Shown here: positions 1-11,840 of the stretch, in pieces
Layout of the letters: every line of letters begins with the position of its first letter
Position numbering within the stretch: position 1 is the stretch's first letter
DNA from: Monosporascus cannonballus
Lineage: Eukaryota; Ascomycota; Sordariomycetes; Xylariales
DNA length: 64,000 nucleotides
NCBI GenBank assembly: GCA_004154925.1
Contig: QJNS01000288.1
Coordinates: 1 to 64,000, forward strand
Direction: 5' to 3'
Translations under genes and position numbers: made by a program
The notes under the pieces: generated by a model
Database searches by the model: none
Seen by the model: only the letters and a program-made list of their open reading frames with translations
What the model was told of the DNA's origin: nothing

Positions 1-1767
1 TGGGGCCCCCCCCGGGGGCCCCCCCCCCCCCCCCCCTTTTTTTTTTTCTTTTGGCCTTTATCGAAGTAGAACATCCTGCAGGATGTCGTAAGAGGTATTT
101 ACTGAATGCTAGGCTGCCTATAAATGTACTGGAGCCGCGGGATTTGCCTTCTGCCCTTAGTAGGAGTATGCGTCGATGAAGCCGAACAATAGCCAGAGGC
201 GTCGCGAACGTGATGCGCGGCGGCGGTAGCATCCATACCGGAATGTCAGGGGTTGTGGTCTCAGATATCAAATCTGAATAGTGCCGAAAAACGTGAGGCA
301 CCACAGTATGACTGGTCTCTATCAGTTCTCACACCAGAAACGAGAGCGAAGGAGCAGCCACTGCGCAGAACGGGGCTCGATGGAGGGATATAGGGTAGCG
401 CTGGATAGCCATATATTCCTTTCCTTAGACCTCCATACTCCGAGACGGTGAGACGGGCACCTGTATATCTGGGGAATATACCCCTGCTGGAAGCCGTAAC
501 TAATATCCCCGACGCGAATGAGCGTACACATGGCTTTAGCCCCTGTATGCCTTAGAAAATTGAAGCTTCCAACAGTACGATGAGAAATCGGAGCCATTGC
601 CCTGTAGATTCTGCGCAGTGCTTTTGGCTGCATTGCAAGGTCCCCATCCCATTAGGTCAGGCGTGATGAGTAAGGGAAGATATCACGCCCATCCTCGGGC
701 CATCGTCGGGAACGTAACACAGCGCAGCCCCTACGGAGAGAGGTAAAGCATTCTTACATAGGCTAATTGCCATGATCTGTTCCCAACCGTCCCTCCTGCG
801 GAGGAAAGGAACGGCGGCATGACGAGGAACGTGGCTAACCCGTCCTAGACCCGGGACGAGCCGCGGCTGGTTCGTTAGACCTACCGGACCTATTGATCTA
901 CAACTACAAGACACAATAGCCATGGTACGCGATCCCCCTTGATACCCCGGTTCCATCCGCCGTCAATTATAAGCCCAAGCGTCCTTGAGTAGGACGAATT
1001 ATCAAGAACGCCCATTCAACTGCATCCCCAAGGCATCTATAGGTGTATTCCGTGGTTAGCCACATGCAGGCTCTCGCATCACGCACGGCATGAACAGGCG
1101 ACCTTAAGATACTTCGGACCGTAGTGTTTGGTATTACGTAACAAGTTGACTCGCGCGATCTAGGGACTGCGGGTTCACTTGGCGATGGGATCGATCCGCT
1201 AGCTGGCATCCTCTATGATGATCGGTTCACCCTGATACTCACTCACTGTCAGTACGAACGCACGAAGAGCCTAATATGTAGCAGCACCCGTCGCCCGTCC
1301 AGCTAGCAAAAGCAGATGTTAGATTGAGGTAAGCTCGAGTCTAATCTACCTATATATGACGGCAACTAAGCCGAGTAGATGGCAATTATGAACTCTTATC
1401 TTGATTCCCATAATGTGTCTTTAGTACTCCATCGCGCCATTCTATAGTACGTTCCTGGTATCGTCATTATACAACTCGTTCGTTTTCCCTGTGTCCTATT
1501 ATAAATCTCCGGCAGTTGCATCCGCTCGCCCGTTCTGTCCCTGTCAGTGAAGACGTATGCAAGTCTAATCGTGCAGTCGTTTTTATAGGTAGCTTGATTT
1601 CCCTTCCTGCTGGAAAACGCTAGGAGAAACAAAAAGTAGTTCCGATGATGTTGTCTAATATGCGACCCCCTTTCTGTGTCCTTAAATCTCCGACTAAGCA
1701 GGTAACGAGTCGACACAGGCAATGAAATACTTGCCACCACTAGCTGCGGCGAAAAAAAAATACAACC
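1..1767. other. Gene-free left end with homopolymer start
   Basis: The first 60 bases are runs of G, C and T (mostly C from 20 to 36, then T), unlike anything else in the window, and look like a contig edge or low-quality sequence. From about 60 to 1767 the composition is balanced. Open frames are short and overlap on both strands, and none shows a recognisable domain. I see no gene, tRNA or repeat here. Confidence 0.6.
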
Positions 1768-4248
1768 CTAATAGGCAATGACGTCTTCCTCATCGCTCCG
1801 GTCGCCGTTCCACTCGCCGTCAGACTCGTCCGACGAGGGCGAATCGACAAAGTCGTCCATAGAGTACTTGTGCTCTGTCGGCTTCTGGTTGTCGATTTCC
1901 ACTTGCACGAGGTCGCAGAGACCATGAACAAAGTCGACATCCCCGCCCTCGTCCCGTGGGATCTTCGACGCGATTCTGGTGGCTTTGCTGCAATTCGGTT
2001 GGAGCGAGCCTTGGAGGCCAGCAGCGAGTTCGTCCTCGCTTTCGTCGCTTTTATCATCATGATTCTTCGGGACTGGCACGTCTCTTATGGACCACTGGAG
2101 TTCTGCGGCTAGACGAGAGGTCTTAATGTCAACAGTATCGATAAGATCGCTGTCTCCACTCTCCGTTAAGCCCTTCGACCGCGAGCCCTCTGCGAGTCTA
2201 GTGCTTCGTCGAGTTGCGGTTTTCGACGCCTTGACATTCCACAAGCTCTTAACTCTCGTCCCTTGACGTGGGTGCTCCCTCTTTTCGTCTTCCTGCCCAA
2301 GGGGGTCCATGTCTTCCGATTGCCGCCCAAGGATCGATTTGGGGGGCTCCATCTTTCGCCGAAAAATTGCATTCATCTTTTCCTCCCAAGTCTTCCGGAA
2401 CTCAACCCGCTGGCGTAAACTGACATTCATCTTAGCTCCAAGTACAAGTAGCCGAAGATTTGGCAGCTCGGGTGCGCTCGACACGAGGCTTCGGAATAGC
2501 ATCTCAGCCGTACTTATACTGTCAAATCGCATGTAGTCAATCTCAATCGACCGAATCGATGCAGGCCATGTTGGGACCTCGCCACTCTCAAGGATGTGGT
2601 CGTAGAGAGGGTCATCGTCGTGGTAGTGCTCATGGGTCTTGTAGTATAGCAGATTCATGTGCAGATGGGTCAAATTGGGGCAAGAGTCTTTCAAGACACG
2701 GAGGAAGCCCAAACTCAAAGATATACAATGATTCAGAGTGAGTCTTTCCAATGAGTTGCCGTGGGTGAGCAAGAAATCCACCAGACCATCCGCGGTCACT
2801 TCCCAGCAATTGATCAGCTCCAGATGCTTGAGTGTTTTAGGGAGGAGACCCAGTAGATTGGAATCGGCCAAAGTAGACGATTCCAAAATGAGGTGTCTCA
2901 AATAAGGCAGAGCTGCTATGGCGGCAGCGAGGTCTTTAATAGCACGTGCATCGCTCTCCTCCAATATGTGCGCAGAAGCCGGTTTACTCGCCATGGACGG
3001 GAGCTGGTAGTTGACGAAGGCTACCTTGCGTAGGCTTGCAAAACTTGGACTTTGGTGGATCGCCTCGAGTCCGCCCAAAGGCAGATTGTGCCCGGCAAGG
3101 CGCGCATTCCACTTCCAGCTGCGTAGCTGGATGAGTGTAATCTTGTCTCCTCGACCATCCTCCTGCCGCGGGGACGGCCCCAAGATCTGTAGCAGATTAC
3201 TGGGATATTTGTATCGGATGGTGTGTTCGAGAGCACGATATGGTGCATTGTCTAGATAATGGTATAGCTCGAGATCAAGTAGATTCGGAAGATACGGCAC
3301 CACGTCGTCTAGGCGAAGGTAAGAACCCCCGTACTTCAAATGGAGAATATGGCCAACATCGATCCGTAGAATCTTAACCTTGGTGCGGTAATTGATCAAA
3401 GTGGTGTTCGGAGGCTGGCTTAGCGTTCTAGAGAGCAGGCGGAAAGCGGACGGGTCAAGAATCGGAGGGCATTTGTACAAGGCAACCATGGCAGGTTCAT
3501 ATACAAGTCTTCCGAGACGGCCAACGACGAACAACTTGCGCATTGCAAGAACCACATCCTCCAAACGTGCATGGGGTTCGCAGAGAGGTGTTGCGATATG
3601 TTCGAAAACACGTTTCCAAACGTGGTAGGGCAGTTCAGCACCGGCGTAGCTGTAATCTTTTGTATTCTCAGATTTCTCACTCGTCTTGTTGATGCTCGCA
3701 GCAACCTCGGATGTCTTCACCTTCTCCACCGCAAATGATATTCGATCTCGGTAAGCCAGTTTGCTTCGGGATGTATTGCTGAGTTTCTCGAGGACCGCGC
3801 CGACACCTCTACCCGGGTTCCCCTTGAAGTTTGCATCGAGGAAGTCATCTTCATCATCATCTTCCGCATCCGACTCGACGTAGGAGATTCTGGAGGCACT
3901 AGTACGGGAACTTCCGCTCGGGCGTTTGTTGGCAATTTTCAAGTCAGGCTTAGGGGGGGCCTTGCGCTTTCCCGTCAATGCTGGTGGTGCGGGGTTTTTA
4001 CGAGGGCGTTGAGGAGGATGTCGAGTTGCCTTATCATCCAATGAGGCGAATCGATGGCGCGACACTGGGGAGTTTAAATGCGTAGGTGCAGAGAGCGAAG
4101 TATCAGTTGTACCGGCTGAAGTGATCGCTCGTGTCACACGAGCAGGCGAACGTAAAGGATGAGAGATATGAGGTAATGGCTTAGCCAGTTTAGCCAACCT
4201 CGGCAGAGGTGGTCGCACAGGACGACCGACATCGTATGCGTCTGGCAT
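1768..4248 (-). CDS. F-box/leucine-rich-repeat-like protein, 826 aa
   Basis: A single uninterrupted frame of 826 codons starts at the ATG at 4248 and stops at 1768-1770. Residues 1-200 are basic, Pro/Ser-rich and probably disordered, with an acidic patch near 124-137. Residues about 205-245 (LPYHVWKRVFEHI) look like an F-box-type helix. From about 290 to 640 there are irregular leucine-rich repeats (LPNLLDLELYHY, LPYLRHLILESS, LKHLELINCWEVTADGL, CPNLTHLHMNLLYY). The C-terminal 180 residues are charged and end in an acidic tail. F-box/LRR proteins usually recruit substrates to SCF ubiquitin ligases; that role is inferred from architecture only. I do not recognise a named orthologue, and a fungal LRR protein without SCF function is equally possible. 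No introns are needed. The frame is clearly coding by its length and domain order. Confidence 0.85.
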   Translation of the reverse strand: MPDAYDVGRPVRPPLPRLAKLAKPLPHISHPLRSPARVTRAITSAGTTDTSLSAPTHLNSPVSRHRFASLDDKATRHPPQRPRKNPAPPALTGKRKAPPKPDLKIANKRPSGSSRTSASRISYVESDAEDDDEDDFLDANFKGNPGRGVGAVLEKLSNTSRSKLAYRDRISFAVEKVKTSEVAASINKTSEKSENTKDYSYAGAELPYHVWKRVFEHIATPLCEPHARLEDVVLAMRKLFVVGRLGRLVYEPAMVALYKCPPILDPSAFRLLSRTLSQPPNTTLINYRTKVKILRIDVGHILHLKYGGSYLRLDDVVPYLPNLLDLELYHYLDNAPYRALEHTIRYKYPSNLLQILGPSPRQEDGRGDKITLIQLRSWKWNARLAGHNLPLGGLEAIHQSPSFASLRKVAFVNYQLPSMASKPASAHILEESDARAIKDLAAAIAALPYLRHLILESSTLADSNLLGLLPKTLKHLELINCWEVTADGLVDFLLTHGNSLERLTLNHCISLSLGFLRVLKDSCPNLTHLHMNLLYYKTHEHYHDDDPLYDHILESGEVPTWPASIRSIEIDYMRFDSISTAEMLFRSLVSSAPELPNLRLLVLGAKMNVSLRQRVEFRKTWEEKMNAIFRRKMEPPKSILGRQSEDMDPLGQEDEKREHPRQGTRVKSLWNVKASKTATRRSTRLAEGSRSKGLTESGDSDLIDTVDIKTSRLAAELQWSIRDVPVPKNHDDKSDESEDELAAGLQGSLQPNCSKATRIASKIPRDEGGDVDFVHGLCDLVQVEIDNQKPTEHKYSMDDFVDSPSSDESDGEWNGDRSDEEDVIAY

Positions 4249-7200
4249 GATTGGTACAGGATTAGGCTGCGCGGACCTGAGGAGGTGGGGGTGCTGATAT
4301 AGACAAGCGCTACCGGCTACCTAGCAGGATGCGGAATGCGGAATGCTTGGGGATGTGCGTGCCACAACCATTCCCGAACCGCCCCGGTTGCTTGGGAAGT
4401 GGGCACAGAGAGAACTTGACTGAAACTACCTCAGTGGGCAGGTGTGGGGAAGATATTAACGCTTTGAAAGTGGAGGTCTAAGGGAAGTTGAGGTGCGCCG
4501 GTAGGAAGATGGCCCATGGCGTTCAATTCGGGAGCAGCTAAAGAAACACCACAGGAACGTGGGTGATGAAGTTGAGAATTTGTGAATTCGCAACTTACTG
4601 TATCCGCCTTAACAAATGACGAAATGGCTGAAGACGGAAAGGGCAGGGATTGTTTGTGGCACATGCATATGCAGGTGAGATCTATTCGCTGATAAGCATT
4701 TATCGAGTTTCGGCACTCCGTACTGTAGTATTTTCCGATTTACAAATCACAGGGGCCTATTTAGTTACGTCGTTACCTCGACCATGGCCACTCCGTAATC
4801 CCGTAGAATCACATACAAATTTGTATAGGCTTGGACATCGGGAGACTGTTCTGTCGACGCTTACCGCTGTCGTAGCCTTCCAATTCTCGAAGATTATAGA
4901 TGGTAAAACCTATCAATGAGGTCACATACGTTACAATTTTGTATGCCTAGACATTTACATCCTAACCCCACATGACATATAGTGAGTGACATGGCCCAGT
5001 GGAGGTAACTAACTAAAAGTTACCCCTGTGACTGACAATAAACAAGGGTATTTTCAGTTAGTTTCTCTGCCAAAACTACGGAATACTGGAATTGGCTAAA
5101 ATGTCAAGTCCTATAAATTTGTATGCGAATTAAGCATCGTCAATTCTTTTATTAATTCCGACTTGAACTATGATGTATACTCCCATAAAAATTCCATGGA
5201 GTTCTACAATCTAACTTCATTAGGCAATGATGGGAGGAGTGGAGAAACTAACTGAAAATACCCCTGTTTATTGTAATGTTACAATGTGCCTGGCCCAAAG
5301 TTCATTCTAATCAAATGACTTTGCTACGTAATTATCATATAGCAGCCATGTAAGTGTGGTTTCGACAACTCTCTGAGAGACTGTTCTTAATACGGTTTAT
5401 GGAACAGCGTTTTCCGCCTCGGGAAGAATAATCTCATTATTTCTTTAGCAATCAATCTGTTTAGGAATCCTGCAAGTACCTAGACAGCACACCGAACTGC
5501 CTAGACTGGATTTGGGAGCTCCTCAACAACAGTCCGCGTTTCCATATATGACGAGAGCATCTCAAACCTGGTGCAACTCTATTAGGTCCTAAAAGATCCC
5601 CAACAGCAGCAAAGTACAGCATGAGAGTATCCTGACGCTCTCTGATCAGCAACATGTCATGCATCGAGTTCGAATCCTCGACAGCTCCACAGTCTTAGTG
5701 TATAAGTACTCCAACCTGTTCCCAACCTCTATGACACCTTTTATAGCCCATATAAGCTATGCATATTTTCATTTAAGGAAATACAATCTTGAGCGTTGTG
5801 ATATTTCGTCCGATGAGGCTTAATATCCGTTTATTTCACTCTTCCCCTGAACCCAAAGCCTATCGGGGGCCACTCTTAGACTCATGACCAGCTAGCTCTT
5901 ATATGAAGAGGATCTAGGCTGGTATAATTAGGAAATGTAGCAACCCAAGACTTGAGATTAGTTCCTATAGGATAGTTATCTGATGCATTGATGCCACCTT
6001 GTTTTCGGCTTAGCTAGGTTATCATAGTAAATAGTCCACTGAAGATCCCGCCAGCTTCGCAATATGTACGACTGTGGGAAGCGATATGTCTAGGGGCTAT
6101 TATTACCCTAGTCAGTTGACTACTCTCTTCTACTGCCGCGAAGGCGATATGCTGGCCAGAAAGTGTGTCTCTCAGCGTGCAAGTAGAGTAGCCACCCCTT
6201 TCTTCGTAGTGGCTCATCAACTTGTTAGTATGTACGGCTTGTAAAAAAAAGGGGGGGTAACAGATGCTTGAGAGACTGTTTAGAGTGCCACGATATATCA
6301 TTTCTTGATATTTCTCTCAATAAAGCTATCTATGCTGCTCCGTGACCAGTTGCTAGGTCATTACTGATGATATTCTTATCAATGACGACAAAACATAACC
6401 GAGTCTCTAATTCTTTCTTTGAAGGTGCTTCTCGGATGCCTAACGTCTAGGTTCATGGAGGTAATTGAGCAGAAACATGGTCGGTAGCTGGAGTACTGGA
6501 GCAACGTACCTGGGTATCGTCGATACCGGGACTCTCACTACCGGCTTGACAGGGAAATTCAGTATGGATGGCCTTTGCCATAGCAAAGTTATTTGCCGAT
6601 TATTGTGACAGAAAGCGGATTGCCTATATGCCATCCATAGTGGAGTTGTTGTCACGTCTAATCGTACAGTATGTAAAGCCAAGTTCTACTCGCCAGAGTG
6701 CAGCGTATGATGACGTGCAAAAACTTGAGTACTCACCTACTATCGCCCTAACATAAACAGGCTTCTGTGCTTCTTGAATTGGTCAGTGATACGGGACCGA
6801 AATAATTTCCCTGTGACTGGAGACTCGACCAATTGGATGAGTACAATACGGGATGAGTTTACGCAAAGGGTCACGCAATCTGTTGCGGATGAAGGTGTCG
6901 AACATGAGCCATAGCCCAGGCGGCAACCGAGGCAACGTCGCTCTCTAGTTGCACCATTCTTAATTAAATGACTAAACGGGAATGATGCGACCGTCAACAT
7001 AACATGTTTTTCTACTCACTCACTATTTGACCTGGCCATAAATGCAGCGTCTTGTTTACTGCCCAGTAACAACCCCAATAGGTTGGGTGACAATAGGTAC
7101 CTAGAGCTACGTGTAGGGGCTCCATGTTCCCTCGGTCGTAACGGATGGGATCAGCCTTGCATCGTGATCGGAGTGCGACAAGCTGTTAGCGAGTTGCCTC

Positions 7201-8083
7201 TGTAATCACCAAGACCTGCGGTGAAATCGAAGTCTCTCGCTAACATGTCCGGAAACACGCCTAGCTCTATTGGGCCACCTGAAGCCCCCACAATCGGCGT
7301 TTCTTACTAAGTACGTTGCCCAACTCAGTAACGCTGATAGCCTGCATTTACAGGTGGATGCTTTATTCAGAATAGACGGGAGCCACAGCGAATGAACATT
7401 GGTAGCAGTCAACCTGCAGGGGGGTCGACGTCCACAAATTGAATGCGCTCTCCCACCCAAACCTTTGGTGGGTCTTCGCGGTGCGCGTCTATCTTTCATC
7501 TTCCTTTTCCTCTTCGCTCACACGACTCCGATGTCTTATCATCCACCTCACATGGTCACGATCCTAAGCCATCATATCGTTTTATAGCCGTGGGCTTTTA
7601 GACTCACACCGCCCTTACCCCACTACCCACCTCAGCCGCCGTAGGCGCCGTTTAAAGGGGCAATCGCAGCCGGAGGTCTCTCCATGCAGATTTAAATGTG
7701 TTGCATCTTGTTCTGACCTGAGGAAGGAGTTTATGCTGCACCACTCACTTCACACCGTATCCACGCACCATCATATCCACGCAACGGCTAGCGAGTCCTT
7801 GCCTGCCTGTCATTGGAACAACTTACGTACTTACCCTCCGGCTTACCTATATCCTCACACCTGTCCCTTGGCAACCCGATTTCTATCGGCGTATAGGTCA
7901 CTCCACCATCACCGCTCATCTCTCCGTTCTCGGAATTCTGATGATGGTCATTCAGTCATCATAACCACTGGTCTGCGCTGAATTCGGCAGTGTTCTGAAA
8001 CAATATCTGGGACTCAACTCTGCTTTTTGTCTCGCAGGAAGCCGCGACGCAGTGGCGAGCTGCGCCCATGTCGTCCTTCGGAC
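4249..8083. other. Intergenic region between divergent genes, with a small inverted repeat
   Basis: This gap separates the start of the minus-strand LRR gene from the start of the plus-strand SUZ12 gene, so both promoters must lie in it. Open frames are short and show no domain. Near 8020-8038 a pyrimidine tract followed by CAG looks like a splice acceptor, so SUZ12 may have a 5' UTR intron. The only structure I see is the inverted repeat at 5036-5273, listed separately. Confidence 0.55.
5036..5273. repeat. Inverted repeat, 32-bp arms, MITE-like
   Basis: Arm 5036-5067 (starts CAATAAACAAGGGTATTTTC) is the reverse complement of arm 5242-5273 with one mismatch in 32. The 174 bp between them are AT-rich and non-coding. 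The near-palindromic ATACAAATTTGTAT lies nearby at 4813-4826, with related AATTTGTATG strings near 4935 and 5117. The arrangement suggests a small non-autonomous inverted-repeat element, but I cannot identify a convincing target-site duplication. Confidence 0.5.
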
Positions 8084-10355
8084 ATGGCGACTTTCACTCC
8101 TTACAAACGCGAACTGCCTTTTATTCACCGTGCCTGGAAAACAGCTTTTCAGTATGCAGGCCGAAAACTGACTACGGCGAACGGTGACAGTCCTGTCAAT
8201 GGTGTTGAAGCGCTGCGCGGTGCTAAGAGACGTCGTTTGGGTGATGATTCATTCGAGTCGGCCCTGAATGGCTCTCTTAGCCATCTTCTGCCGGAAAGTA
8301 CTGATGACTTCGAGAAGGTCTTCCGAGTCGAAGTCCTCAAGATCATCCAAAATGGCAGTCCCACTTTTCAGGCTGAGGCTCTTTTGAACGGGGCTAAGTC
8401 GCCTGCAAAGAAAGACATCCCGAATGTCAGGATTCGTTGTAGACTAACCATTTATTGGTTCAAAAACCGGGGGAATGGCAAGGAGTACCGGGCCCTCTAT
8501 AGCGACAATCAGATCTGCACTATCAAGGTCTTTCGGGATGGCGACGGAGCTGCTCCCATGGCGAGAATTTACCTATCATCGCCGTTCCAGATTCCGGCAG
8601 ATAAGATCTATGTGGAGCGAGACGATGACACTAAAGGTTTCGGCCTTGATGATGAGTATATGATTGGGGTGGAGCTCGAGTCTGCCGGGGATCCCCGCTG
8701 GCCACCGCTCGACCTTCTCCCTAGAGCTGATGCTCGTGACACTGCTCCTGATCGCCGACGGCATTGGGTTCTGTCCACCCAGTTCAAATATAGATTTGAC
8801 AAGCACCGCTGGACAAGTCCCGTCAAGTTCAGGAAACGCCCGGGCGAAGATCTACCGACTGACTTCCGGATGGATATTGACCTGAGGTGGTCCACTGGTC
8901 ATGCGATGGGAACCAAGGCGAAGATTGGGCAGGAGCCTTCACCCCCACATGTCAAGGCATCCAGCGTGGGCGGCGCATTAGAGCCTCTGACCAACGGCCA
9001 TGTCAACGGTAGAGTTGAGAACCTCACAAACGGTCACGTGAAGGACACACCACACGACATAGTAATTGACGAGGATGAAGAGCCTGAAGAGGCGACAACC
9101 CCCAGCCGCTCACTCAGACACAGGGAGAAACAAAATTACAACCTGAAGCTTCTGAGCGACAAGGCGCGAGGCAAGGAGCTGAAGGAGCGGAAACGGCGCA
9201 AGGCGGCTGCAGATGCTGAAGCAAAATCGGGACAAGTAACCTGGGTCCTGCCTCGTACCGGAAAAGTCGTCGTAGACAAGTTCGCTTGTCTGCGGTGCTT
9301 TGCGGAACATTCCTCGATGGCCGAATTGCAGAAGCACCTGGAATGCCATATAGACTATAAGCACTCCTATCCGTCTAATGGCAACATCGTGGTGATTACC
9401 CCCCACGGCCAAGCCACTCCTCGCATTTCAAAGTCTTACTTGCTGGAGCCCCACGACATGGATGACCACGAAAGCGACATAGAAGAACAGCCTTCCCCAC
9501 CAAAGGCCCGAAGAAGTTACTCCCGGTCCAAAAATTCACAGGTAAGCCGACCACTGTATTATCGGCTCGAGTGTTTACGCTGACACCAGTATAACTAGCA
9601 ACCCGCATTGCCGACTAACCCGAAAGATACAAAACAAGTCATCCCGAACAACAAGCAGCCCATCTACGACCCGCTTAGTAAGCAGCTCTTGGAACCAGGG
9701 TCGCGGGTCGACCCTCCTGGGGTGGATATGTCGTGGCTCCTGCAAAAGCACCGGGACATCATCCGAGATTACAGCGATCTAGATCAGGATGAGAAGGAGT
9801 TCCTCACCGAGTGGGACGCTTTCGTCATCCGGGAAGGCGTCACTACCGAGCCTCATCTTCAAGAGGTTTACTTGGATTTCGTGCAAAAGAAGGCCTCATG
9901 GTTGGTCGCTTACCAGAGCCGCATGACCGAATATGCCAAGCATCTCAGCTATCTGGCAGCAAGAAAAGCCTTGACGGAGGAGACAATAGCCAGAGCTCTC
10001 GACATCCTACGGCAGGCGAAATCCCAAAAACGCATAGAGCAACCTGAACGCCCGAAGACCCTTTCTCCTTGGACAGAAACCCGCAAGTCGGCATCGGGCT
10101 GTGCTGTGTGCGGCCGACCGGTCCGAGGGCCTTCGACCTTGAACTGCGCTAATTCAGTGAGTTTCCACGGCCGTAAATCCTTGGTCAAATACGTAGCTAA
10201 CGCTCTGGAAGGAATGCCACCGGTCTTTCTACCACGATGATTGCATACGTGGAAACGCGGCAATGCCCATCGAGTCCCGCAACTGGCGATGCAACGACTG
10301 CTATGTGAAAGAGGAGACAGCTGCCGAAGCTCGGCCAGCGAGCCAACTGAACTGA
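8084..10355 (+). CDS. SUZ12: SUZ12-type Polycomb repressive complex 2 subunit with C-terminal PHD finger
   Basis: Three exons, 8084-9541, 9599-10156 and 10212-10355, are joined by 57- and 55-nt GT..AG introns with phase 0 at both, giving 719 residues. A C2H2 zinc finger lies near residues 400-427 (FACLRCF...ELQKHLECHIDYKH). Exon 2 carries a VEFS-box-like region (WLLQKHRDIIRDYSDLDQDE, then EFLTEWDAFV). Zinc finger plus VEFS box is the signature of SUZ12, the PRC2 scaffold that supports EZH2-type H3K27 methylation. Splicing exon 3 completes a C4HC3 PHD finger: C654, C657, C669, C674, H680, C683, C699, C702. The ATG at 8084 gives MATFTPYKRELPFIHRAWK, a plausible start. The frame is open upstream to an acceptor-like site at 8038, so an upstream exon is possible. 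A short overlapping upstream frame (8068-8187) covers this ATG. Confidence is high for the VEFS/zinc-finger core and moderate for the exact start. Confidence 0.85.
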
Positions 10356-11840
10356 TCATAGGTGCCAACTACGAACGGGCACCGGACTTCTGGCATTTTT
10401 CTAGTTAAATGGGCTTGATGGGGGAATAGAAATTACGAATGCTGCTCCATCGGACAGTTGTTGCTCAGTCTCGAAAACTGAGTAATTGCAAGGTAGTTTC
10501 AGGAGTTATCCTGAGCCGAGTCTCCCACTTTAACTCGAGTTGCCACGGGACATGAATTTGGAGAAACGTGCGGTGTGACTTGGGGCACTCATCCAATGGC
10601 CCTCATCCGCATTTGAACGTACGTAATGTAAGGCGCCGATGTAGGGGTAGGTAGCTAGCGAATCTGCATTTTACCTAAAACCTAAAGGTTTCCCAGACTC
10701 CTTTGAATACGTGAAATGCGGGAACAGAAAATTAAGAGTGTGAGTGAGGGCTGCAGATCTGACGGATAAGTAAAGCTTGGCTGCCCCGTACGATCAGGTC
10801 CGGTGGCAAGCTCGGACTTAGGAGTAGTAGTGCCGTTATGCTTTGCTGTATGAGCCTGTATGCTCACAGAGAGCGTGTCCCTCTACACTTCTGTAGGGAA
10901 TACGAGCTACAACATTTTGGTTCTTGACTTCTGAGCGTAGATTATCCCCCTTTTGGACCGGCTGTCGAAGTCTTGCAAGGCCCTGCGTAGCAGGGGACTG
11001 TTCACGACTACCACTAGTTGGATACAATGCGGGGAAGGCGAAGTGCGTCCGACAGGAACTTTAAATGGGAAATGTTTGGCTACTTGCTCCTGGTCGTTTT
11101 GCAGACTATAAGGGGGAGCTCACTCAGGGGCGGATAGGGCTTTCTTTCTCTAGGTATGATGAGCATGAGGAAGAGATAAGCGGTCCTTCGACTGCTCTTC
11201 TTGTAGCTATCGTGGTGTGAGACGGGTTGCTCTACGTTTGGTGGTGAGGCTTGCCCTTGGCTTCTCCGCGATCAAGAAATCTCTCTCTTCCGGCGTAACA
11301 AAAGAAGCCGGCCCTTCTCATTTCTACGCGATATATTGAGACAAGCAAGCTTAGTTTCGAAGGGTTTCTCCCAAAGTGGGCTTTTTATCGGAAAGGGAAT
11401 CAGAAGGGGTTAGATACAAGTTGCGTTGATGCCCTAGGCTACTCCCCTGCGACTTATGAAAATCCCTCGGCTGGGTATTGTGCGCACTCTGGTCTAGCAG
11501 TTATGATCTTAAACAAGCTGTGTTAAAAGCTGTACTGCCTCGTTGGACTCGCCCGGTTGGCATGTTCATCGTAACGCCCTATATATCGTGATCAGACGGT
11601 AGAGGTTCAACATTTTCGAAAGAAAAGTCTTAGGGCTTCTGTCGAGGTTGTCATAAATAGGCGTCGCCAATTCCCGTAGTCCCCTGTAATCCCCATTATT
11701 CAAGCGCGCATCCCGAAGGGTAATTAATAGAATACCACTCCCCCCAGCTCCCCAAGACATTGCTTCAATACTCTCCCATACGACCCCAGGCCAGGATAGC
11801 CCTTTCACGTATCACTAAAACTTGCATCTCCACCAGCCCT
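10356..11840. other. Intergenic region between convergent genes
   Basis: This gap lies between the 3' end of SUZ12 and the 3' end of the permease gene. It should hold both terminator/polyadenylation regions. I see only short frames on both strands and no domain, RNA gene or repeat. Confidence 0.5.

Noticed and set aside
5655..5690. tRNA-like 3' end (GAGTTCGAATCCTCGACAGC)
   Set aside because: The T-arm needs an eight-base loop, and no matching acceptor 5' strand, D-arm or anticodon arm is found in the preceding 70 bases.
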